Shown: piece by piece, positions 52,794 through 62,607 of the stretch
Layout of the letters: each line of letters starts with the position of its first letter
Position numbering within the stretch: the stretch's first letter is position 1
Assembly (NCBI RefSeq): GCF_030413175.1
Contig: NZ_CP129212.1
Location: 5,990,450 to 6,054,449 of the forward strand
From: Bradyrhizobium roseum
GTDB lineage: Bacteria > Pseudomonadota > Alphaproteobacteria > Rhizobiales > Xanthobacteraceae
DNA: 64,000 nt
Direction of reading: 5' to 3'
Notes under the pieces: model-generated
Told to the model about the DNA's origin: nothing
What the model saw: only the letters and a program-made list of their open reading frames with translations
The model's database searches: none
Made by a program: the position numbers and the translations under genes

Positions 52794-54191
52794 ATGATGT
52801 CAGATCCGAACGGCAATCCCGCGCGATCTCGCCAGCGGCGGCAGCGCAAGAATTATGCGCTCCTGATCCTGGCCGCCGGCATGCTCGCTTTCGGCGTCGC
52901 CACCGGCACGCTGTATTATGTGCTGCGCCCGACGACGCTGCGGATCGCGGTCGGGCCTGCCGGCAGCGAGGACTACAAACTGATCCAGCTGATGGCGCAG
53001 ACGTTTGCGCGCGAAAACAGCGCGGTGCGGCTGTCGCCGGTCACGACGGAGGGAACCGCCGAAAGCATCGCGCTGTTCGCCGCCGGCAAGGCCGATCTGG
53101 CGGTGGCGCGCGGCGACCTGAACTTGCCTGAGAATGCCGAGTCGGTCGCCATCCTGCGCAAGAATGTCGTGGTGCTCTGGGCGCCGTCCGGCCTCTCCGC
53201 CAAGGGTTCGAAGAAGCCGCCAACGCCCAAGGTCAAGAGCTTCGACGACCTCGCCGGCCGCCGCGTCGGCGTGATCGGGCGCACGCAGGCCAACGTCACG
53301 CTGCTGCGTGTGATCCTGAAAGAGTCCGGCATCGATCCCGACAAGGTAGCGGTCAGCCAGTTCGCCACCAACCAGATCGGCGAGATGGCGCGCGACCCGT
53401 CGGTCGACGCCTTCATGGCGGTCGGCCCGCTCAAGAGCAAGATCACGATCGACGCGATCGCAGCGACGGCGACCGCCCGCGGCGAGCCGAAATTCCTGCC
53501 CGTCGACATCGCCGACGCGATCGCAAAGAAGAATCCGATCTACGAATCCGAGGAAATTCCCGCCAGCATTTTCGGCTCCTCGCCGCAGCGCCCGGAAGAC
53601 AAGGTCGATACGGTGGCTGTCAATCACCTGATCATCGCGCCAAAATCGCTGTCGGACACCGCGGTCGCCGCTTTCGCCCGCCAACTCTTCACCAACCGCC
53701 AGCAACTCGCCCGCGAATTGCCCTCAGCTTCGCAGCTCGAAAAACCCGATACCGACAAGGATGCGGCGCTGCCGGCGCATGCGGGCGCCGCCGCCTATAT
53801 CGACGGCAACGAGCGAACGTTTCTCGAAAAATACACCGACTACATCTGGTTCGCGGTGTTGATCGTCTCGGGCCTGGGATCGGCCGGCGCGTGGTTCAAG
53901 CATTACTGGTACAAGGACGAGCGCGAGCAGTACATCGCCCATCGCGATCAACTGCTCGAATTGATTTCGAAGGTGCGCAACGCCGAGACGCCGGGGGAAC
54001 TTGCGGAAATGCAGGGCGCCGCCGACGGCATGCTGCGGGAAGCGCTCGATTGCTATGATGACGGCAGCATCGAGGACGGCGACCTGTCGGTGATCGGGCT
54101 CGCGCTCGAACAATTCCATCACGCGGTCGCCGACCGCCGAACGGTGCTCGGCGCCGGCGAAACCGGCAAGCCGCGGCTGCGCGCGGGCTAA
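52794..54191 (+). CDS. TAXI-family TRAP solute-binding protein, double-anchored
   Basis: 465 residues. An N-terminal membrane segment (about 20-42) acts as an uncleaved anchor rather than a normal signal, followed by a TAXI binding domain (LRIAVGPAGSEDYKLIQLMA, VRLSPVTTEGTAESIALFA, LAGRRVGVIGRTQANV). A second span (YIWFAVLIVSGLGSAGAWF, about 350-370) precedes a cytoplasmic-looking 90-residue helical tail. No TRAP permease genes are adjacent, so it may act as a sensor or use a distant permease. Confidence 0.85.
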   Translation: MMSDPNGNPARSRQRRQRKNYALLILAAGMLAFGVATGTLYYVLRPTTLRIAVGPAGSEDYKLIQLMAQTFARENSAVRLSPVTTEGTAESIALFAAGKADLAVARGDLNLPENAESVAILRKNVVVLWAPSGLSAKGSKKPPTPKVKSFDDLAGRRVGVIGRTQANVTLLRVILKESGIDPDKVAVSQFATNQIGEMARDPSVDAFMAVGPLKSKITIDAIAATATARGEPKFLPVDIADAIAKKNPIYESEEIPASIFGSSPQRPEDKVDTVAVNHLIIAPKSLSDTAVAAFARQLFTNRQQLARELPSASQLEKPDTDKDAALPAHAGAAAYIDGNERTFLEKYTDYIWFAVLIVSGLGSAGAWFKHYWYKDEREQYIAHRDQLLELISKVRNAETPGELAEMQGAADGMLREALDCYDDGSIEDGDLSVIGLALEQFHHAVADRRTVLGAGETGKPRLRAG

Positions 54192-54398
54192 ACCCGATTG
54201 CTTCTTCCTTCTTCCCTTGTGGGAGAACGCGGCGCGGTCCCGGCCGGCCATCAACGAAACCTTAACGAAACGATTCCCTAACGCGACGAAATCATTTTGG
54301 CGACTTTGTGCAAATGTCCCGAAACAGTTCCCCTGTACATGTTTTACCAACGACGCGCCGACAACGATGCGCCCAGGCGTTAGAACAGGGGACGACCA

Positions 54399-55082
54399 AT
54401 GTTTAATCCATTTGATCTGAACACCCGCTTTGCCGCCGCCGCCTTGGGCGCGCTGGCGATCGGCGCAACTGCATTTTCCGCACCCGCAGCCGCTGCTCCA
54501 CAGCCGATCTTTCCGTTCTTCCTGCCGCAGATCGAAATGGCCCCGCCGCCGGTGCAGGCCGAGCCTCGATATGAAGAGGATCGGTCGGTCGAACTGCCAG
54601 CGCGCCTTCGCCGCCAGGTCGTGAGCTACCCGACCCGCGAGGCGCCGGGCACGATCATCATCGACACCCCGAACACGTATCTCTATCTCGTGCTCGGCAA
54701 CGGCCAGGCAATGCGCTACGGCATCGGCATCGGCCGCGACGGCTTCACGTGGTCCGGCACGCAGACCATCACCCGCAAGGCCGAATGGCCGGCATGGACG
54801 CCGCCGCCGCAAATGATCGCCCGCCAGCCCTATCTGCCGCGCCACATGACCGGCGGCCCGGGTAACCCGCTCGGTGCCCGCGCGATGTATCTCGGCAATA
54901 CGATCTATCGCATCCACGGCACCAATGCGCCGGAGACGATCGGTACCCGCGTCTCCTCGGGCTGCCTTCGCCTCACCAATGAGGACGTCAGCGACCTCTA
55001 TTCGCGGGTCAGCGTCGGCACCAAGGTGATCGTGCTGCCGATGACCGATCGTAGAGCCGATCTCGGCCGCACGATCCGCTGA
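54399..55082 (+). CDS. L,D-transpeptidase (YkuD)
   Basis: 227-residue periplasmic enzyme that forms 3-3 peptidoglycan cross-links or attaches proteins to the wall. Signal peptide: NTRFAAAALGALAIGATAFSA. The catalytic motif is HGTNAPETIGTRVSSGCLRL, with the conserved His, Ser-Ser-Gly-Cys and Arg intact. A GGGGACG ribosome region precedes the ATG. It is single-gene, followed by a probable terminator. Confidence 0.93.
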   Translation: MFNPFDLNTRFAAAALGALAIGATAFSAPAAAAPQPIFPFFLPQIEMAPPPVQAEPRYEEDRSVELPARLRRQVVSYPTREAPGTIIIDTPNTYLYLVLGNGQAMRYGIGIGRDGFTWSGTQTITRKAEWPAWTPPPQMIARQPYLPRHMTGGPGNPLGARAMYLGNTIYRIHGTNAPETIGTRVSSGCLRLTNEDVSDLYSRVSVGTKVIVLPMTDRRADLGRTIR

Positions 55083-55114
55083 ACTCCATAAGATTTTCAA
55101 AACGCGAAACGCGA

Positions 55115-55131
55115 CCCCGGCACCGCCGGGG
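55115..55131 (+). terminator. Possible terminator after the L,D-transpeptidase
   Basis: CCCCGGC-acc-GCCGGGG hairpin (7 bp) 32 nt after the stop, then CCGCTTTGCATTT. The T-tract is broken, so this is moderate. Confidence 0.55.
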
Positions 55132-55232
55132 CCGCTTTGCATTTGGACGCAGATCGCAGCAATGTGCAGTGGCTTCCGATCCGCTCTCCCTGTAGAACGC
55201 TGTGGGGCGTTGCAACGGGATCCGGGGGAACG

Positions 55233-56801
55233 ATGCGTCTGCCGATGCATCTGAAGACGGTTTCGATCGCGCTCGCGGTCGTTATCATCTCGTTTGTGGC
55301 CAGCCTGAAGGTGATGGACATCGTCGCGCCGCGGGCCACGAACCGGCCGCCGGCGCTGGCCGAATTGCCGCCGCTGCCGGCAGCGCCGCGCGCTTCCACC
55401 GTGATGGCGCCGATCGCGGTTGCGCTGTCGGCGATCCGCGACGCCGCCGAGCGCGGCGCGCCGCGCTCGTTCGCCGGCAAGGCCGACAATCCGATCTCGC
55501 AGATCCTGCAGAATGCCGATATCGGCTGGACCGCCTCGCGCGGGCCGATCGCAGCGACCGGCGCGCAGGACGTGCTGTCGCTGGCGACGCCGCTGACCGG
55601 CACACTGAACGTTACCGGCTCGCTGTCGGCCAAGGCGACGGGAGCGGTCGGAGAGGCGCTCGGCGGCCTGCTCGGCGGCAATGTCGCCAAGCAGATCGGC
55701 AGCGTGAACATCAAGAACCTGAACGCCAGCGCCGAGATCAAGGGCAACGTCGTGATATCGGCGCGGCCGAAGATCGCCGCGAACTGGCGCATCGAGCCGA
55801 ACCTCGCGGGCCAGGTCAATCTCAGCGACTCCAGCCTCAGCGTCGCCGGCGCGCGCGTCAGCGTGCCCGCGCAGGTGAAGCCGTTGATCGACAAGAATGT
55901 CGCCGAGCAGATCGCGCTGGTTCAGGCGCGCATGCGCAACGATCCGGCGTTCGAGCAGAACGCGCGGGCGCAATGGGTCAAAGCCTGCCGCTCGATTGCG
56001 TTGCAGGGCACCACATCAGGCTCAACGATGCCGGCGCTGTGGCTGGAAGTGCGCCCCATTCGGGCGATGGCCGCGCAGCCGCGCGTCGACGCTTCGAACC
56101 TGACGCTGACGCTCGGCATCCAGGCGGAGACCCGCATCACATCGGCCGAGACCAAGCCGTCCTGTCCGTTCCCCGCCACGGTCGACATCGTGCCGCCGAC
56201 ACCGGGACGGGTCGCGATCGGCGTGCCGATCGACGTGCCCTTCACCGAGATCAACAAGCTTATCGAAGCGCAATTCGCCGGCAAGACGTTTCCGGAAGAC
56301 GGCTCCGGTTCGGTCGACGTCACCGTCAAGCGCGCCACCGTCGCGGCATCGGGCAATCGCCTGCTGATTTCGCTGTTGGTCAACGCCCGGGAGAAGAAGA
56401 GCTTTCTCGGGCTGGGCGGCGAAGCCAACGTGCATATCTGGGGACAGCCGGCGCTCGATCAGGCCGCGCAGACGCTGCGGCTGACCGATATCGAACTCGC
56501 CGTCGAATCGGAGGCCGCGTTCGGGCTGCTCGGCGCCGCGGCGCGCGCGGCGATTCCGCATTTGCAGAAGACGCTGGCGGAAAGGGCTGTCATCGACCTC
56601 AAGCCGTTCGCGGCCAACGCCCAGAAGAAGATCGCGGCCGTGATCGGCGACTTCCAGAAAAACGAGGAAGGCCTGCGGGTTATCGCCGAGATCAGCAAGT
56701 TGCGACTGGCCGACATCGCCTTCGATTCCAAGACGCTGCGCGTGATCGCCGAAGCCGAAGGCGCGATCAACGTGTACGTCACCGCGCTGCCGGGGCTGTG
56801 A
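55233..56801 (+). CDS. DUF4403-family envelope protein
   Basis: 522 residues from MRLPMHLKTVSIALAVVIIS with GGGGGAA upstream. One N-terminal membrane segment (about 8-28) anchors it; the rest is periplasmic, rich in beta-strands, with repeats of amphipathic character as in TULIP/LEA-like lipid carriers of the DUF4403 family. Function unknown. It follows a probable terminator and lies next to the L,D-transpeptidase gene, but in a separate transcript. Confidence 0.8.
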   Translation: MRLPMHLKTVSIALAVVIISFVASLKVMDIVAPRATNRPPALAELPPLPAAPRASTVMAPIAVALSAIRDAAERGAPRSFAGKADNPISQILQNADIGWTASRGPIAATGAQDVLSLATPLTGTLNVTGSLSAKATGAVGEALGGLLGGNVAKQIGSVNIKNLNASAEIKGNVVISARPKIAANWRIEPNLAGQVNLSDSSLSVAGARVSVPAQVKPLIDKNVAEQIALVQARMRNDPAFEQNARAQWVKACRSIALQGTTSGSTMPALWLEVRPIRAMAAQPRVDASNLTLTLGIQAETRITSAETKPSCPFPATVDIVPPTPGRVAIGVPIDVPFTEINKLIEAQFAGKTFPEDGSGSVDVTVKRATVAASGNRLLISLLVNAREKKSFLGLGGEANVHIWGQPALDQAAQTLRLTDIELAVESEAAFGLLGAAARAAIPHLQKTLAERAVIDLKPFAANAQKKIAAVIGDFQKNEEGLRVIAEISKLRLADIAFDSKTLRVIAEAEGAINVYVTALPGL

Positions 56802-56835
56802 CGGCGGTGTTGCTTCCACCCATGGTGAAAACACG

Positions 56836-57837
56836 TCAGTTCCGTCTCGCCGTGCCTCTGACCGACGTCAACAGCGTCCTGTCCGCCTCGACGCGTTTTT
56901 CGAGAAACGCGATCACCGCCTTGATGCGCGCGACGTGCAGGAGGTCTTCATGCACCGAAAGCCAGATGTCGCGCGTGGAGAACAGCTCCGGCATCACCGG
57001 CCGCAGATCCTTGTCATTAGCCGCGACGTAAGACGGGAGCATCGCGATCCCCTGCCCTTCAGACACCGCGATGTATTGCGCGACGAGGCTGGTGCTGCGA
57101 AAAATGATATGGGCGGGACGCAGGATGTCGGATAGCCAGCGGTTCTCCTTGCTGTAGATGTGATCGTCGATGAAATCGATGAAGGCGTGGTCCTCGAGCT
57201 CCTTCGGCGTTTTCGGATACGGACGGCTGTCGAAATAATCACTGGAGCTGTAGAGCGATATCTTGAACTCGCCGACCTTCCTGATCGACAGCCGCTTGCC
57301 CTGCGGACGGAAGAAGCTCACGAATATATCGGCCTCGCGCCGGCTGAGGTCGAGCAGCCGCGTGTCGGTGATCAGGTCGACCTGGATCGAGGGATAGAGC
57401 TTGTTGAAGTCGCCGATGCATTTGGTCAGATAAAAGCTGCCGATCCCCTCCATCGCCGCGATACGCACCGCACCGCCGGCATCAGCCTGCTGCAACCCGA
57501 TGGCTTCGACGATAGAGTTGGCCTGGCTTTCCATGCCTTCGGCATATTGCAACAAGCGGAGTCCTATCTCGGTCAGGGTAAAACCGGATTTGCTGCGCTT
57601 GAACAAAGTGGAATTGAGGCTCTTCTCCAGTTCCCGAATGCGCCGGCTTACAGTGGTGTGGTCCACCCTCAGCTTCTCGGCGGCCCGGACGAGGTTGCGC
57701 TGACGCGCCACTTCCAGAAAGTAGACAACGTCGTTCCAGTCATAGCGGAGCTTTTGCTGCGGTTTCTTCACGCCCCCGACCGTCCTCCGCGGCTGCCGGC
57801 GGCTGATGCCGCCGGCCCATGAATCGCGGTCGAACAT
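56836..57837 (-). CDS. LysR-family transcriptional regulator
   Basis: 333 residues: about 30 extra N-terminal residues, then the winged HTH (FLEVARQRNLVRAAEKLRVD, TVSRRIRELEKSLNSTLFKR) and the effector-binding domain. It is the last gene of a five-gene minus-strand block, 8 bp after the nitrilase, so the regulator is cotranscribed with its probable targets. A GTG around residue 23 (KKPQQKLRYDW) is a possible later start. Confidence 0.9.
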   Translation of the reverse strand: MFDRDSWAGGISRRQPRRTVGGVKKPQQKLRYDWNDVVYFLEVARQRNLVRAAEKLRVDHTTVSRRIRELEKSLNSTLFKRSKSGFTLTEIGLRLLQYAEGMESQANSIVEAIGLQQADAGGAVRIAAMEGIGSFYLTKCIGDFNKLYPSIQVDLITDTRLLDLSRREADIFVSFFRPQGKRLSIRKVGEFKISLYSSSDYFDSRPYPKTPKELEDHAFIDFIDDHIYSKENRWLSDILRPAHIIFRSTSLVAQYIAVSEGQGIAMLPSYVAANDKDLRPVMPELFSTRDIWLSVHEDLLHVARIKAVIAFLEKRVEADRTLLTSVRGTARRN

Positions 57838-57845
57838 GATTTCGG

Positions 57846-59519
57846 TCAGGCCGCAACGATCGGAGCGTATGTCTCAACCAGCCGGTTTGCAAACATGTCG
57901 ACCTTCGGGATCATCAGCTTCTGCCGGCAGAGCGCCAGATCGATATGCTTGGGCATCACGGCGCCGAGCTTCAGCACGCGAGGCGCTGCGACATTGATGT
58001 CCCATTGCGGGAAGCCGTTCGGCGGGATCACGACGCTGCCGCCGGGATAGGGCGAATCGACACGGTTAGCGAGCACCACCGCGACCCTGTTATCCTCGGC
58101 GCGCGGCACGGCGAGCAACTCGCGTTCGAACGGTTCGCGCAGGGCGGCGGGCCACAGGATGATATCGGCGCCGCCGATGGCAAGGCATCGCGAAGTCTCG
58201 GGGAAAACCGCGTCATATCCCGACATCACACCGATGCGGCCGAATGGAGTGTCGAACACCGGATAGTCGTCGCCGGCGACGGCCCATTTGCGCTCTTCTG
58301 CCGTCAGATGCGTCTTGCGGTAGCGGCCGGTTTCGTTGCCGTCCGGCCCGACCAGCACGGTCGTGACATGAAGTCCGGCTGCGGCCCGTTCGATGATCGG
58401 CGCCGCGATCAGGCAGCCATATTTTGCGGCGACACCCGCAACGGCCGAGAGATGCGACGAAGCCTGATCGGCCAGCGTCGCGGCTTCCCTTGCCGACAGG
58501 ATATACTCGCCGGCAAAGGCGTATTCCGGCAGCACCAGCACCTTCACGCCGAGCTTGGCCGTATGATCGACCATGTCGATGACGTCGGCGACACTTGCTT
58601 CGCTGGTCACGTGCATCTGCACCGCGGCGACCTTCGCCACGGATCTGGACGGGATCAGTGGCCGGTCAGCCACGCCGAACACCGGCGTCCGTTCGTATGG
58701 CAGCGCCATGATGCCGTAGGTTTCGGGGCGGCGATCGGCGATCTTGTCATTGGCGGCGTAGATCGTCTTGTCGGCGGCAGCATCGAGGTCGACGTCCGCG
58801 ATCGCCATGCCGTGCGTGTCGTAGGGGACTCTTGAAAGCACCCGCCCCTTCGGATCGACGATCATGCTGCCGCCGGGATAATAGATCGATCGCTCGTACC
58901 CGGACTTGGTCGCGGCGACCAGCCACACGCCGTTCTCGTAACTTCGGGCCGGCCCCCACATATCGGCCTGGTCCATCGCGAAGAAGTTCGCCATGTCGAC
59001 GATCACTTCCGCGCCCTGCATCGCCATGGCGCGAAAGATTTCCGGAATCCGTCCGTCGAAGCAGATCAATAGACCGATACGGCCGAGATCGGTTTCGACG
59101 ACCGGGCATCCGCGCTCGCCGAAGGAAAACCAATTCTGGTCGTGGGTCGCCAGGAACTGCTTGTGGTAATGGCAGGCAATCTTGCCCTGGCGATCGAACA
59201 TGACGCCGCTGTTGAATATCTTCTCCTTGACGGGATCCCATTCCGTGATGCCGCTGGCAATGTAAACGCCGTGCTTTCGGCTGAGATTCGACAGCGCCGT
59301 CACGAACGGTCCGCCGGGAACGGTTTCCGCGAGTTCACGGCAGTGCGCGGCCGAATCGAACAGGTAGCCGGTATCCATGCATTCCGGGAATACGATCAGC
59401 TCGGCACCCTGCCGGACAGCATCCTCCACGAACTGCGTGGCAAGCGCGATATTGTAGTCGAAATCCCCGAGGCGGGCGAGTGTCTGCACCGCGGCGGCGC
59501 GAAAACGGCGCTTCGTCAT
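57846..59519 (-). CDS. Tandem nitrilase-superfamily hydrolase with an inactive second domain
   Basis: 557 residues, two carbon-nitrogen hydrolase domains joined head to tail (about 5-270 and 295-545). Domain one has the full triad: Glu46 in VFPECMD, Lys120 in CHYHKQFLA and Cys153 in LLICFDGRIPE. In domain two Glu332 (VLPEYAFAGE) and Lys402 (RYRKTHL) are kept but the nucleophile position is Gly434 in GVMSGYDAVFPE. It should hydrolyse a nitrile, amide or carbamoyl compound in the cytoplasm. It lies 76 bp after the ABC ATPase gene, so it likely acts on the imported solute. Confidence 0.9.
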   Translation of the reverse strand: MTKRRFRAAAVQTLARLGDFDYNIALATQFVEDAVRQGAELIVFPECMDTGYLFDSAAHCRELAETVPGGPFVTALSNLSRKHGVYIASGITEWDPVKEKIFNSGVMFDRQGKIACHYHKQFLATHDQNWFSFGERGCPVVETDLGRIGLLICFDGRIPEIFRAMAMQGAEVIVDMANFFAMDQADMWGPARSYENGVWLVAATKSGYERSIYYPGGSMIVDPKGRVLSRVPYDTHGMAIADVDLDAAADKTIYAANDKIADRRPETYGIMALPYERTPVFGVADRPLIPSRSVAKVAAVQMHVTSEASVADVIDMVDHTAKLGVKVLVLPEYAFAGEYILSAREAATLADQASSHLSAVAGVAAKYGCLIAAPIIERAAAGLHVTTVLVGPDGNETGRYRKTHLTAEERKWAVAGDDYPVFDTPFGRIGVMSGYDAVFPETSRCLAIGGADIILWPAALREPFERELLAVPRAEDNRVAVVLANRVDSPYPGGSVVIPPNGFPQWDINVAAPRVLKLGAVMPKHIDLALCRQKLMIPKVDMFANRLVETYAPIVAA

Positions 59520-59595
59520 GTCGGTCTCCAGTCTTGTCGGTGGGTGTGTCAGATCGTTGCCGACGAACGGCGGCGGTGATGGCGGCAGGGCGACG

Positions 59596-60429
59596 TCACT
59601 TCTTGACCTCCTGCCAGAAACGTTCCAGGCAGTGGCGCTTCAGATTCATGAAGGCCTCCCCGGTCGTCACTTCCAGATTGCGCGGCCACGGCAGGTCGAC
59701 ATCGACGATCTCGGCCACCCGGGTCGGCCGCCTCGTCAGCAGTACGACCTTGTCGGCGAGTTCGATCGCCTCATCGAGATCATGCGACACCAGCAGCATT
59801 GTCGTCTTCGTCTTCATGAAGATCTTCTGCAGTTGCTCGCGCATGAAGATCGTCATCTCGTAGTCAAGCGCGGAGAACGGCTCGTCGAGAAACAGCACCT
59901 CCGGCTCGGTAACGAGCGCGCGGAGGATGGAAACTGTCTGCTGCTGTCCGCCAGATAGCGTGTATGGAAAGGCATTGAGGTCGATGCGGACTTCGAAATC
60001 GGCCAGCAGCTTGTCGACGCGCTGGTGACGCTCCTTGCGCGGCACCCCCAACACCTTCAACGGGTAGTGGATGTTGTCAATAGCCTTAAGCCAGGGAAAC
60101 AGGGCCTCGCGGTAGTTCTGAAATACGTAGGAAACCCGCGTGTCACTGATGCGTTGCCCGTCGTAGAGAACGTCGCCGGCGTCCATCGGCATGAGGCCGG
60201 AGACCATGTTGATGAAGGTGCTCTTTCCACAGCCGTTCGGGCCGAACACCGAAATGAAATGCCCGAGCGGCAGATCGATGTCGAAATCATCGTAAACCAC
60301 GGCATCGTCGAAGGTCTTGCGCAGCCCGCGAACCGTCATCAGCGGCTGCCGCCGCGAACTCTTCGGCGTCGCCGGCGCGGGCACTTCTCCCGTTGCCAGC
60401 CGGATGGGGGCGATATTGTTCCTGACCAT
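59596..60429 (-). CDS. ABC importer ATPase (SsuB/TauB type)
   Basis: 277-residue ATP-binding subunit. Walker A is FGPNGCGKST, the signature LSGGQQQTVS, Walker B VLFLDEPFSALDYE and the H-loop LLVSHDLDEAIELAD. It pairs with the permease at 61474-62259 and the binding protein at 60443-61435, 13 bp upstream of it. The first 25 residues before the ATPase core are Pro/Arg-rich and may start at a later Met (MTVRGLRKTF). Confidence 0.93.
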   Translation of the reverse strand: MVRNNIAPIRLATGEVPAPATPKSSRRQPLMTVRGLRKTFDDAVVYDDFDIDLPLGHFISVFGPNGCGKSTFINMVSGLMPMDAGDVLYDGQRISDTRVSYVFQNYREALFPWLKAIDNIHYPLKVLGVPRKERHQRVDKLLADFEVRIDLNAFPYTLSGGQQQTVSILRALVTEPEVLFLDEPFSALDYEMTIFMREQLQKIFMKTKTTMLLVSHDLDEAIELADKVVLLTRRPTRVAEIVDVDLPWPRNLEVTTGEAFMNLKRHCLERFWQEVKK

Positions 60430-60442
60430 GTTTGCGTCAGGC

Positions 60443-61435
60443 TCAGTTGCCGAGATCGATCTTGGTCAGCAGCTTGTCGCGGACGTTCAGCGGGCCCGCC
60501 ATCACCCCTTCCTTGATGAAGATATCGACCAGCGCCTGGTAGGACTTGATGTCGTTGTCGTTGAGATCCTTGAAGCCGCGCAGGTAAGGCTGCGCCACCA
60601 GTTCGAGCTGATCCGCCTTCATCGGCGTGTAGGTCGGCAGCACGGCCTTGTATTTCGCGAAATCGGCGTTAACGAGGTCAGTGGCCTCGTCGATCACCGC
60701 CACCACCCTTTTGGCGACATCGGGACGCTCCTTCAGGAACCTTGTCGTCATCACGGACGCGCCGGAATAGAAGGGATCGGCGATAACGGCGGCGACGGGA
60801 TTGGTCATGGCGCGAATGGCCTTGCCGGATGCGACCGCAATCGAACCGACCGGCTCGAGCGACAGCGTGGCATCCACCGTCCCGCCGACGACGGCCGGCA
60901 CCTGCATGGCAACCGCAAGATCGACGAGCTTGACGTCCTTGTCGGGATCGAGACCGGCCGAGCGCACCATGTGCCGCGAGATCGTCCGCCACTGGATGCC
61001 CGGCACGTGGCCGAGCGTCTTGCCGCGGAGATCGGCGAACGCCTTGATCGGGCTGTCCGGCTTGACGATCAGGCCGTCGTTGATCCTGCCAACAGCGACG
61101 CCACCGCCCTGCAGGCCGAACACCCTCAGCTTTCCGGGAAACTTCGATTCCGCGATCATGGCGATGCCAGCGGCCGCACCGGGGGGCCCGAAATCGGCGC
61201 GCTCCGCGATCAGAGCGTCGATGATCTGGTTCGGCGATTCCATCTTGTTGGAGTCGAGTTCGATGCAGGCTTTTTCGAACAGCTTCTGTTCGATCGCGAC
61301 GTAGTAGGCGGTGGTTTGCATGATCGGCAGCCAGGCCGCCGTCACCTTGTCCATCTTGTCGCAGGCCGCGTGGGCGCCGCTATTGGCAAGAGCGGCGGCT
61401 GCAACACAGGCGGCGAACAGAACCGGTTTCGACAT
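60443..61435 (-). CDS. ABC importer substrate-binding protein (NitT/TauT type)
   Basis: 330-residue periplasmic binding protein with signal peptide MSKPVLFAACVAAAALANSG and cleavage near AHA. Segments VTAAWLPIMQTTAYYVAIEQ and PNQIIDALIAERADFG match NMT1/TauA-like proteins. The in-frame extension upstream of 61435 is not protein-like and overlaps the permease gene. The ligand is unknown; nitrilase linkage suggests a nitrile, amide or ureido compound. Confidence 0.92.
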   Translation of the reverse strand: MSKPVLFAACVAAAALANSGAHAACDKMDKVTAAWLPIMQTTAYYVAIEQKLFEKACIELDSNKMESPNQIIDALIAERADFGPPGAAAGIAMIAESKFPGKLRVFGLQGGGVAVGRINDGLIVKPDSPIKAFADLRGKTLGHVPGIQWRTISRHMVRSAGLDPDKDVKLVDLAVAMQVPAVVGGTVDATLSLEPVGSIAVASGKAIRAMTNPVAAVIADPFYSGASVMTTRFLKERPDVAKRVVAVIDEATDLVNADFAKYKAVLPTYTPMKADQLELVAQPYLRGFKDLNDNDIKSYQALVDIFIKEGVMAGPLNVRDKLLTKIDLGN

Positions 61436-61473
61436 CGAATGTACTCCCTGGGAGACGATCGCAAGTTGGATGG

Positions 61474-62259
61474 CTACTTGCCCGACCAGTGAATGACCGA
61501 GCGTTCGAGAAACAGCAGTGCAAGATTGAGCCCGTATCCCATCGCGCCGGCGACGAGAATGGAGCCGTACATGTCGGTCAGCGAATAGGAGATTTGCGCA
61601 TCGATGATGCGATGGCCCATGCCGTCGGTGGCGCCGATGAACATCTCGGCGACGATCACGACCACCAGCGCGAGCGAGACCGCGCTGCGCAGGCCGACGA
61701 AAGTCTGCGGCAGGGTCTCGAAGAAGATCACGTCGCGAAAAATCCGCAGCGACGACGCCCCCATCGACCGGGCGGCGAGGATACGCGTCTGCCGCGCGTT
61801 CATGACGCCGTAGGCGACGTTGAAGACGATGACGAGCCAGGCGGCGAAGGCCGCGACTGCGATCTTGGCGAGATCGCCGAGGCCGAACAGCAGCAGGAAG
61901 AGCGGAAACAGCGCGGTGGCGGGCGTCGAACGGAAGAAATCGACGATGAACTCGACGGAGCGGTAGATCGTGGCCTTTGCCCCCAGAATGATGCCGACCG
62001 GCACGCCGGCGACGATCGCGATCACGGTGGCGTAGGACACGCGGACCAGCGTCCGCGAAAAATCCTTCGTCATGCTGCCGGAGCCGATGCTGGACAGCGT
62101 GTCGCGGAGCGTTTCGAACGGCGAAGGCAGCAGATCCTTGTTGACCCACCCGCCCTTCGCGGCGACCCACCAGATGCCCAGCAGCAGGATGGGCCCGATC
62201 GCGAGCTCGATCGCGCGGCGGAGCCGTCTGGAATTCTGCGTCGAGAGCGCGATGCGCAT
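61474..62259 (-). CDS. ABC importer permease (SsuC/TauC type)
   Basis: 261-residue inner-membrane subunit with six hydrophobic spans. The ATPase-contact loop (EAA motif) reads AARSMGASSLRIFRDVIFFE. It is the first gene of the permease - binding protein - ATPase - nitrilase - LysR block; the gene order permease first is less common than binding protein first. Upstream is a 348-bp AT-rich control region. Confidence 0.92.
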   Translation of the reverse strand: MRIALSTQNSRRLRRAIELAIGPILLLGIWWVAAKGGWVNKDLLPSPFETLRDTLSSIGSGSMTKDFSRTLVRVSYATVIAIVAGVPVGIILGAKATIYRSVEFIVDFFRSTPATALFPLFLLLFGLGDLAKIAVAAFAAWLVIVFNVAYGVMNARQTRILAARSMGASSLRIFRDVIFFETLPQTFVGLRSAVSLALVVVIVAEMFIGATDGMGHRIIDAQISYSLTDMYGSILVAGAMGYGLNLALLFLERSVIHWSGK

Positions 62260-62607
62260 GGCGGGTCCGCTTCATGGAGAGCGGCGGCCACGTGTGACGT
62301 TTGCGACCGCCTGGACACGCGCATCTTCCTGCAATCACTTCGAAAGAAAATGCCGAGAACTGCAACGAGTTGTGCAGAAATACATATTGAAATGCAACAA
62401 TCGACTGATCAATTTGTATTCATGCATTGCATAGTTTTTGAGCAAAGCGATCCGATGCAGCGCATAAGACCCGATCAGGCGCCCATACAAGTAAATGGCC
62501 GGGCGGCATCTCGCCGTCAGGCCATTTCGCAAGCATGGCCGTCCAAGCCGCTTATTCGGTTGAATATCTGAACTCCGGCATCGCCAACCGCTGCGGCGCG
62601 CCGCAGC
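62260..62607. other. Upstream region of the ABC/nitrilase operon
   Basis: 348 bp, AT-rich between about 62340 and 62460, with no supported gene. A dyad CTGCA-N8-TGCAG at 62360-62377 and nearby TGCA-rich segments could be LysR-type sites. The hypothetical gene at 62608 is on the same strand and ends here. Confidence 0.4.
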
